Shown one piece after another: positions 56,463-64,000 of a DNA stretch of 64,000 nucleotides. Both the position numbers and the translations under genes were made by a program. The first letter of the stretch is position 1, and every line of letters begins with the position of its first letter. Source of the DNA: Mytilinidion resinicola (taxonomy: Eukaryota > Ascomycota > Dothideomycetes > Mytilinidiales > Mytilinidiaceae); contig NW_022985451.1 of assembly GCF_010093595.1 (NCBI RefSeq), positions 15,996 through 79,995 of the forward strand, in the 5' to 3' direction. The notes beneath the pieces were generated by a model. That model did no database searches and was not told the DNA's origin. It saw only the letters and a program-made list of their open reading frames with translations.

Positions 56463-57920
56463 TCAGGGCATCTGAACAACGACAATGTTGTCAGCATCGA
56501 TCCACTGTAAGCCAGCGTTGGCTGCCCTTCCAGCGCTGTATAACCAAAGAAATAGATATATATGCTCTACCAGCTCTCCCCAGCAATATAAGCGCACCAA
56601 TCCAAGCTCGTCATCGTCTATTGATCCGTCTTCCAATGCCAGAGTCTCTCGATGCATTGTTATTCCCCAACCAAAATCGCCCTTTTGGATGCACTTCGCC
56701 AAACTCGACCAAAATCGATATTGAATCTGCCGTGGCCAACGAGCAGTTTCAACTCTCCAAAATCCTCGCTCATCCAGTTCAAGGCGTCTCATACTCTTCT
56801 TTGGTTTGTATCGTCCAATGTTCCCTTCGTTAGACTTCATACTATCCAGTAATGGGGTGCTCTGAGACGGCCACTTAGCGGACTTGGTTGTAGATACTTC
56901 CGCGGATGGGGGAAAGATTTCAAAGGGTAGAGACGTAAACGTATAGTTCTCTTCCGATGTGCTTATATTCATTCTGTGTATCCCTCGATACGAGCGATCT
57001 TCAATAGACGGGCGAATTGAATTTGGACTCTTCACGCTTGACGCATCTTGTGGTCTCGGTTTAGGGCCTGTAGCCCTCCTTGCACGTGACTGGCCCACGC
57101 CTAAGCCTATACCGATGCTGACTTGGATCTCTCGCGCTGGGCTAGAGCTGTCTTCCGAAGTGGAGATGGACACAAAGCGTAAGACCTCGTCCTCGGTAAC
57201 TAGTGTGCGAAAGTTGACTTGCTTCGTGCCATCTGGACCCAGGTGATTGATATTGGCTGGTTTACTGGCATGGCCATGACTGTATATATTTGATTGGTTA
57301 CTTTCCGGTGATGGCGAACCATGTCGAAATAAGGCAGGAGGGTGGTTCAGGCTTTTCGGTATCAATTGATTGAGATCCCCAGGTTCGGATGACGAGTATG
57401 GGGCAATGAGTTGAGTTTCGAAGGCTGAAACTGCCGTCCGAGTACTGTGGAGAGTCCAATCAACATTACTCTCTCGCGGACTAAATGCACCGACAGCTCT
57501 GAGACTATTGGCTGGGTCGGCGATAGCGCCGTCCGTGCTGATTCGGGAGTGACTTTTCTCGGATACAGGCTGGCCGCGACCTTCGAACGAGAGGATCCCA
57601 GTAGAAAAGCTACCATTAGATTCGGTAAGCTTTCGCTCGAGTAGCATCTCTTTTTTCTTAGGGCTTCCAGTAGGTCGAGACAATGGTGCGTGCTGTGTCT
57701 GTACTTCGATAACTGATGGGCCCTCCAGAGTGAATTCACTTGGCATGATGGTTCCCAAAGAACGTGCTCCGGGTTCACTGCCTAGCTCTTTCGACCCTAA
57801 CTCTTTTGGATTATGAGGTTCGAATGCAAGATACGCAAGAGCCTCAGCCCGGTATTGGTCATCTTGCTTCCGAGTTGTCGGAGCTGATATGTGAGCTAAT
57901 ATCTCGACGTTTCCGATCAT
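56463..57920 (-). CDS. Uncharacterised fungal protein with conserved C-terminal region
   Basis: Intronless. From the ATG at 57920 (MIGNVEILAHISAPTTRKQD) it is 485 aa; the open frame reaches 58055, but that N-terminus is hydrophobic, unconserved in appearance, and enters the promoter shared with eIF3d. Most of the protein is Ser/Pro-rich and disordered. The last about 110 residues are compact and tryptophan-rich (LDERGFWRVETARWPRQIQY, RFWSSLAKCIQKGDFGWGIT, MHRETL, LGLVRLYCWGELVEHIYLFL, WIDADNIVVVQMP), a block I recognise only as recurring in hypothetical proteins of filamentous fungi. No function is assigned. Confidence 0.7.
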   Translation of the reverse strand: MIGNVEILAHISAPTTRKQDDQYRAEALAYLAFEPHNPKELGSKELGSEPGARSLGTIMPSEFTLEGPSVIEVQTQHAPLSRPTGSPKKKEMLLERKLTESNGSFSTGILSFEGRGQPVSEKSHSRISTDGAIADPANSLRAVGAFSPRESNVDWTLHSTRTAVSAFETQLIAPYSSSEPGDLNQLIPKSLNHPPALFRHGSPSPESNQSNIYSHGHASKPANINHLGPDGTKQVNFRTLVTEDEVLRFVSISTSEDSSSPAREIQVSIGIGLGVGQSRARRATGPKPRPQDASSVKSPNSIRPSIEDRSYRGIHRMNISTSEENYTFTSLPFEIFPPSAEVSTTKSAKWPSQSTPLLDSMKSNEGNIGRYKPKKSMRRLELDERGFWRVETARWPRQIQYRFWSSLAKCIQKGDFGWGITMHRETLALEDGSIDDDELGLVRLYCWGELVEHIYLFLWLYSAGRAANAGLQWIDADNIVVVQMP

Positions 57921-58221
57921 CTTTGATGCAAGACAAAGGAGATGACCCGGAAGAAGCCATAATCTGTAATTGACTTGCGAAGTGAACAAGAAGTAAAGAA
58001 GTGAGATCAGGCGCCAATGCGAGGAGTACACAAAGCGATTGCGATGCACTTCCAATTGTTAAGAACGTATGGAAGAAGCTTGGGAGGCAAGGAGAATCCC
58101 AGCGCGGGGCAGTCCTGAGATTTCGCGTCACGTGGCCGTTTCCGCCGCACTTCGACAAAATGCGAGGACAATAAAATCGTCCCGCGCCCGCACCCTTTTT
58201 CAACACCACCCCACCTCCAAT

Positions 58222-60068
58222 ATGGCTCCCGCGTCTCTCCTGGACTTGGTGTCCGCACTACCCACCACCGATGGCTGGGGCCCACCAGTTTCGAGCGAGA
58301 CCATGCTCGACGGCGTTCCTTACGCGCCATACTCGAAGGCAGACAAACTCGGCCGCATGGCCGACTGGACTGAGGGCAAAGACAGGGAACGAGGAGGACG
58401 GCAGCAATACGGCAACCGGAACTACAGAGGTGCGTTGTTTTCAATCAAAAGCCTCAAGGAAGCGCTTGCTAACAAAGTTTGGCGTGCAGATCAGCAAGTG
58501 TACGGCGCAAACCCTCAGAACAACCCTTTCGCAATCGCAGCCGCCGAGGAAGAGGCTACTTTCTCCGTAGTAGACAACAGCAAGACTTCGGCTAGGGGCC
58601 GAGGCTTTGGAAGAGGAGGCGGAACCGTGTTCCGTGGTCGTGGCCAGCGAGGCGGACAGCAACAACGGGGTGGTAGAGGCACTTTCCAGCGCGTTGGTGG
58701 CGGGCGTGGAGGCCAAGGATATGACAATCGTGGCGGACGTGGTGGTCGGGGAGGTCGTCGGTTTGGCTGGAGAGATGATAAGCCGCAGCGCAACCGGGAC
58801 GCTTCGGTGGCTGTCAAGCCGGACTGGGCTGTCATCGAAGAGATCGATTTTGCACGACTGACCAAACTCAACCTCGATACCGGCGAAGCAGAAGACCTCG
58901 ACAGCTACGGCTTCCTCTACCATTACGACCGCGCCTACGACAAGCAACCAGGTGCGAAGACATCCGAGAGGAAGCTCAATGTTCTCGAACGAGCGGCATA
59001 CAATGTTACCACATCAAGCGATCCTATCATCCAAGAACTGGCCGAAAAGGACGAAGGTACCATTTTCGCGACAGACAACATCCTGTCCATGCTCATGTGC
59101 GCCACGAAGTCTGTCTACTCGTGGGATTTGGTCTTCACACGGAGGGGCAACAAAGTGTTCATCGACAAGCGGGACAATGCTAGCCTGGACATGGTTACAG
59201 TCAATGAGAATGCCACCGATGCTCCTCTAGAAATATCAGAGGGCAACAAAGACTCTATCAACAGCCCTGGCGCGTTGATGATGGAGGCTACCCATATCAA
59301 CAACGTATTCCCCCTCCAGGTCGTCCTCGAATCGGAGAGCTCCAAGCTCAGTATGGCGCATGACCATCCTTTCTACAACGAAGAGGTTGAGTCGGATCCA
59401 CCTGCCTCAAAAGCCTACAGGTACCGGAGATTTGATCTATCGCTCGAGAAGGACGAGGAACCACTCTATCTGGTGATACGGACGGAGCTTGATGCGGTTG
59501 TGAAGAACAACATCAACGGCGAAGATCAATTCATGACCATCAAGGCTCTGAACGAGTTCGACAACAAGGCTCAAGGCAGTGGAGGCGCTCTTGATTGGCG
59601 TACCAAGTTGGCCAGTCAACGAGGTGCCGTTCTTGCTACCGAGATGAAGAACAACAGCTGCAAGTTGGCACGATGGGCCGTCCAGAGCATCCTCGCCAAA
59701 GCAGATACTATGAAGCTTGGGTTCGTTTTCCTTTTACCAGCAGTCCTATCATATCGATTATATGTTCTAACCATCTCTTTAGTTTTGTTTCCCGAACAAA
59801 TCCCAAGAACAACAATGACCATGTCGTTCTCGGAGTACTCACAAGCAAGCCCCGGGACTTCATTAACCAGATGGCGTTGAATCTCAACAACGGATGGGGT
59901 ATTGTTCGCACTATTGCCGACATGTGCCTGAAGATGGAGGAAGGTAAGTATGTGTTAGTCAAGGACCCTAATAAGTCGGTGTTGCGACTGTACTCTGTAC
60001 CGGAGAACACGTTCGAAGAGGATTTGGAGGAGCGAGAGACCATTCAGGAGGATGAAGGCGAAGAATAG
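58222..60068 (+). CDS. Translation initiation factor eIF3 subunit D
   Basis: Three exons, join(58222..58429,58490..59720,59783..60068), 574 aa, a normal eIF3d length. N-terminus [20 protein letters not shown] and [20 protein letters not shown], then an RGG/glycine-rich RNA-binding region (about 105-195), then the cap-binding-type core ([75 protein letters not shown]) and the end [20 protein letters not shown] with acidic tail. S. pombe homologue is Moe1. It bridges eIF3 to the 40S subunit and can bind mRNA caps. Divergent from the uncharacterised gene with about 300 bp between starts. Confidence 0.93.
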
Positions 60069-60921
60069 TGCTCTATGTTATAAGATATGTCGTGGATGAC
60101 CTTCTTAAACCTAAAGCTTGTGTGGGATCATAAAAGATGAAACACTCCATAATTCTATTGGGATTGCACGCAGTAGATACTGCAATTTAGAAGCAGTCAT
60201 GTAGCCCAAAACTCAGTACTCATATTTCACAGTGTGACTACAGAGATCCGATCAGCTGGCCCAGCGAGAAAGTCAAGCCAGCCTGAAGCTCGGCAATGAA
60301 GAGGGGAGGTATTTCTATAATAACATACGAACCCAGAATTGTAGTAGGATTCGAAATATATTCATGTATGTACTAAAGTGCCTTCCAGGTTTGTACAGAG
60401 TATGGCACGCTAGGCACGAAAAAAGTGGCACACTCACCAAGTACTCTGCCTGTGTATATACCCGTTTACCACTGCATGAGACACTTCAACAAGTTTCCAC
60501 ATAGCCCAAGGGAAAGAGCTTCTATCTTCTTTAGATTTCTGAAAATACATTGAAGCAACCCAAGCAGTGGCAGACAGGTGTACACACGAGACAGCTTGTT
60601 CTAGAATTAGTGTGCCACCTTTTCCATGCCCCACGTGGACGCCTAAACAATGCACTACTAACCTGCCTGTTTAGGCAAGAGAAGAGGAGTCAGCGCCCTG
60701 AGCGCCCAGACTTGATTTTTGACACTTACAGTTCGACACCGACTCGCCACACAACTCGATCACTACAAAACTTCAACTTGAGCCGGTAAAGACTGCATAT
60801 GTACATCTTCCCGAGATGTGGTTTTGCGGCTGCGACGACAAGTAGGTGCTTCTGATGCTCTATTTTCTGTGACCCCATCCTTCTACACATTCGTCGTAAA
60901 CGACTGTGATATCTATTCGTC
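60069..60921. other. Intergenic region with MITE copy 2
   Basis: 3' flank of eIF3d and promoter of the acyltransferase pseudogene. The MITE-like element at 60418-60625 is the only structured feature. Confidence 0.6.
60418..60625. mobile_element. MITE-like palindromic element, copy 2
   Basis: About 208 bp, terminal inverted repeats GAAAAAAGTGGCACACTC and GGAAAAGGTGGCACACTAA, with inverted similarity continuing inwards. The stretches around CACTTCAACAAGTTTCCACA and GTGTACACACGAGACAGCTT are identical or nearly so in the copy at 22464-22668. Similarity to copy 1 continues a few bases past the right end (CATGCCCC), so the true right border may be slightly further out. About 300 bp upstream of the acyltransferase ATG. 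Confidence 0.78.
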
Positions 60922-62625
60922 ATGGAGAAATCAGACACGACGCACTGGCTAGCTAAATACGCTTGCAATTATCATGCATGGGAAACATCTGCCGTGGATG
61001 GTCAGCCTACTTTCAAGCGGCGCATTGGGCTCGTTGAATCAGCATTCGACACTGATGGGTCTGACTTTGAAGGAAGAGCTGACGTCAACGCGTTTTTAAC
61101 GCTTGAAGTTTGGAATCACTTGAATGTCGACGAGTTCCGGAAACGGCTTCTATATGCGTACGCTTCGTTGCGCCTGCAGCATGTGCTGCTCATGGCGCGG
61201 GTGCTTAGAACCGGAGGGACCGAACAAAGGCACTTCACAGTAAACATTCCGCAAAAGACTCAAGGTCTACTCGACGAAACATCCAAAGCACTAGTGTTTG
61301 TCGATGATGCTTATCAGAAAGTTGAAGATGATGAGTTCGTTCGTCACAGCTTGAACACGGGACGACTGATTGATCCGGATGTCTCGCTATCGAAGCTCTA
61401 CAGTCTTCCGCTAGAGCCTCTATCGAACGGCAATTTCAGTCTCCGCTTGATGTTCATAGCTGCCCATGAAATCACAGATGGCGTCTCTATGTACCATTGG
61501 ATGTCCCACTTGATCCGAATCCTTAACGCACCCATGGCTGATCTAGAGAAGGATCTCGTTTTCTTCCAATCGGCCGAAAATATCTCTTCGCGTCTACCTC
61601 CATCTCAAGAAGATCTGTACCCTCCTGTTGCTGGCAGCTTGGCTAGGCAGCGATGGTTTTGGGCTATCATGAGAATACTACGACACGTCAAGCGCACCTT
61701 GCCTCAAACATTTGTCAACCCATTGCGCCGCTCTGAAGCGCGTACGGCGGCAGTAGCATTACCCCACGGGTTCGATAAGGTCTTCGACTATTCGCCAGAG
61801 CGTAAACCACCACTCAACTCGTTCCAATGACTTGCGAACCTAAGTCAGGGAGCATCGAAGCGGTTTGTCCAGCTAGTCCGTGAGGCAAAGGCCAGTATAG
61901 GAGCTGGGTGCCTTGCCCTGGTAGCACTCGCTACGATGGAAATTGAGGAGTCGCGCCATCCTGACATTCCCCTGGCGGAGCGGCGTCCTTTCATAGCGTC
62001 CTTTCCTCTCAGTCCAAGGGCCTTCTTCAACTACACAGTGCCCCCAGACTCTTGCATGCTTGCATTTAGCGGTGGAATTGTGCTCCCGTTCTTATCCTCA
62101 GATCTAGATGTAGAAGGACGGTTCAGACTTGCGGTACGCCAGGCTCACCGGCAACTGAGTATCTACCAAAAACGTCTTCGCAAATTAGAAGTAGTTTCCC
62201 CTTACAGCCCGGCACGGCTGATTGCAGACAACTACTTGTTGACAGTTCAACGTCAAGAAGAGAAGCTCCCTCCACACCGTAAAACCGACATGGCAGACCC
62301 ACAGGGTGGGTATCCCGCCAACATCAAGCTGTTCGGAGCTACCTGTGGCGTCAGCTCAGTTGGTCCTATCGGGCATTTGCTCAAGCCCGGGGTCCACAGC
62401 GTTGGAGGATCTGGGAGCGGCAAAGACTTTGCAGCAGACTTTAGAGATGTGAGAGTGGGTGTGAGAGCAAGGGACAACGAATTTCTCATTGGGAGTTTGA
62501 CTAATTCCAAGGGAGTGTGCTTTGCCGTTTCTTATGATGGAAATGCCATCGACGAAAACGCAGCAAAAATTTGGAAGACAAAGATGGAGTCTTTATTGGA
62601 ACCAGAGACGAAATCGAGATTGTAA
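60922..62625 (+). pseudogene. Acyltransferase (condensation/alcohol acetyltransferase-like), in-frame stop
   Basis: The ATG at 60922 (MEKSDTTHWLAKYACNYHAW) opens a frame that stops at TGA 61828-61830 and continues open in the same frame to 62625, 568 codons in all. The HxxxDG catalytic motif lies in the first half (AAHEITDGVSMYHWMSH). Both halves read as one protein of the BAHD/condensation-like CoA-dependent acyltransferase type: ...KPPLNSF then stop then LANLSQGASKRFVQLVREAK... and GAGCLALVALATME. An intron removing the stop is possible only with weak sites (GTCTTC...CAG, 69 nt; or GTAAAC...CTAG, 75 nt) and would delete well-formed coding sequence. I favour a nonsense mutation, perhaps CGA or TGG to TGA. 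Substrate unknown. Confidence 0.65.
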
Positions 62626-63951
62626 GGGCGAGAGCGCCTCCGTGTTACTATAGTGCCTTGCCATAGATATCTGTACACTTTCCTGCCACTGTCTGTGGGG
62701 CTCCAACGTACTAATAGAAACTGGGGGCAGCGGATACACCTCCAATCTGTGTACACCCTGTTGGGGCTGTCTGAGGTAGCCTCGCAAGTTTAGTAGTCGC
62801 CTAAAATGCCGGATTCCTCTCTTATTTGGAATGCTGAAAATACTATGAAGCTTCTCACGCAGCGGTAAACGAGTGTACGGATTTCAATGACGAGGCATTG
62901 TACATTGGTGTGAAGGTGGATCTCCAAGAGGCGAGACCGAAGGTGTTCGTTCCAGTGACTTGAAGTATGATGGTAACACTTGCATTGAACCCAAAGCTCT
63001 GGAACTTCAGCATGAAATATCTTCAAGGAGTCAATGAAAAGATAGTGAACATCGTATAGCTGACATCAACGCAGTGTACAGTAACACTCCACCTCCACCT
63101 GTCAAACCGTTAATCTCATATACCAATGGTCATACCGAAGCTGAAACCCTTTCTAAAGCAACCAATGACCACGGCAACCGCACATTCATTTCTTTGTTAT
63201 GGCTCATACTGTCACATGAATGGCTCGTTTAGGTCGAAGTCACAACAGTTCTTCAGGTGACACATCCAGCTCGGCTAGCGTTTCCCTCAACACCAACTCA
63301 AGGTCATCATCGGACTAACTCTTAGTCCTCTCTGAGAACATCCCTTATCCGTCATACAGTTTCAGCAAGCCTTCAATCTCAACCAGTGACTCTTTGTTGC
63401 GAGAAAAAAGATCATGTTGCCAAGATGCCTGACTTCGATGAACCTTGGAAAGCGTCAGCGACCAAGAGGTGTGGATGTCTTGGTGACGCCACAAAATGGC
63501 CGAACCAAATACTTCTGTAATACGAAAGCATCTTCAGCTCGTAAGCAGATGCCAGCTAACCTGGGGCTATGTCCTGCAGAATCAGCGAAGAACTTGGTCG
63601 CTGATTTGATGTAAAGGAGGGACGAAAGTAGGAACTAGCCGTATTATACAGAGCAGGAGCGTTGCCGTGTTGCCTTCTACACGGTCTCGCCGACTTCAGG
63701 GAGGGATTTCCCATCCTCCTGACCGCCAGAAACGCCCATCCTACGTCCATTCTGCCACTTTGCCTTCCATCACAAGGCAGCCGGTCTGACAGCCGCAAAC
63801 GGTCGATAGAGGCCCCTCGCAACCATCTCAGCTCCTGTCACCCCTCATTCAACGGCTTGACAGGTATATAACCTAGAGCTAATCGACCTATTCGCAGTGT
63901 GAGACATCCGAAACTACTCCACCACATCTGCTTCCGGGTACCCCGGAAACC
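62626..63951. other. Intergenic region
   Basis: No supported gene. Short frames at 63414-63614 and 63662-63871 have no motifs. The last part may be the promoter of a gene starting at 63952. Confidence 0.5.
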
Positions 63952-64000
63952 ATGGCAGTTACCTTGCTTCCATCCCAAATCGGTGGATCCGACGAGACCC
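63952..64000 (+). CDS. Possible start of a gene cut by the window edge
   Basis: An ATG in a good context (ACCATGG) at 63952 opens MAVTLLPSQIGGSDET and stays open to the end of the window. Sixteen codons are too few to name a family; the upstream 100 bp, pyrimidine- and CA-rich, would suit a fungal leader. Confidence 0.3.
   Translation, partial: MAVTLLPSQIGGSDET

Noticed and set aside
1..64000. Secondary-metabolite cluster, CRISPR array, prophage or bacterial operon
   Set aside because: Genes are spliced eukaryotic housekeeping genes on both strands; no synthase cluster or spaced repeat array is present.

Overview
The window is nuclear DNA of a filamentous ascomycete (Pezizomycotina). Genes lie on both strands with short gaps and many introns of about 45-75 nt with GTAAGT-like donors. 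The proteins are single-copy fungal housekeeping factors (Orc3, Atg6, Scm3, arginine-specific CPSase large subunit, Pfa4, Alg12, Tma22, eIF3d and others). Repeats carry CpA-to-TpA changes typical of RIP. I lean weakly to Dothideomycetes but cannot prove it from this window.

Layout. 0.1-10.7 kb: ORC3(-), a GPATCH11-like G-patch protein(-), a DUF3712-type membrane protein(+), a WrbA-type quinone oxidoreductase(+) and an F-box-like protein(-). 10.7-16.7 kb: a gene-poor island, AT-rich from about 12.3 kb, holding tetranucleotide and 12-bp tandem repeats, an AT-hook ORF and a large foldback palindrome (two 357-bp arms around a 73-bp spacer with 17 consecutive G). 16.7-31.4 kb: ATG6(-) and SCM3(+) head to head, CPA2(-), a CLIP-170-like protein(-), an APH-fold kinase(+) and SmG(-). 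31.5-43.6 kb: NTR2(+), CMC2(-)/PFD2(+) head to head, a GC-rich gene-free stretch, HAP3(+), PFA4(-)/ALG12(+) head to head and TMA22(+). 44.1-64 kb: a 1509-residue coiled-coil protein(-), RAD17/RAD24(+), a membrane nucleotide pyrophosphatase/phosphodiesterase(-), an uncharacterised fungal protein(-) and eIF3d(+) head to head, an acyltransferase gene broken by an in-frame stop(+), and possibly the first codons of another gene at the right edge.

The genes form no pathway cluster. Several divergent pairs share short promoters, and SmG/NTR2 (both spliceosomal) is the most suggestive functionally. The parts that deserve a second look are the repeat island, with RIP-type differences between the two arms of the palindrome; a palindromic ~205-bp MITE-like element present twice (in a CPA2 intron and upstream of the broken acyltransferase); the missing AG at the 3' end of that CPA2 intron; and the acyltransferase stop codon. 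Exon boundaries were set by hand from splice consensus, reading phase and remembered family sequences. Every joined CDS given is a multiple of three.
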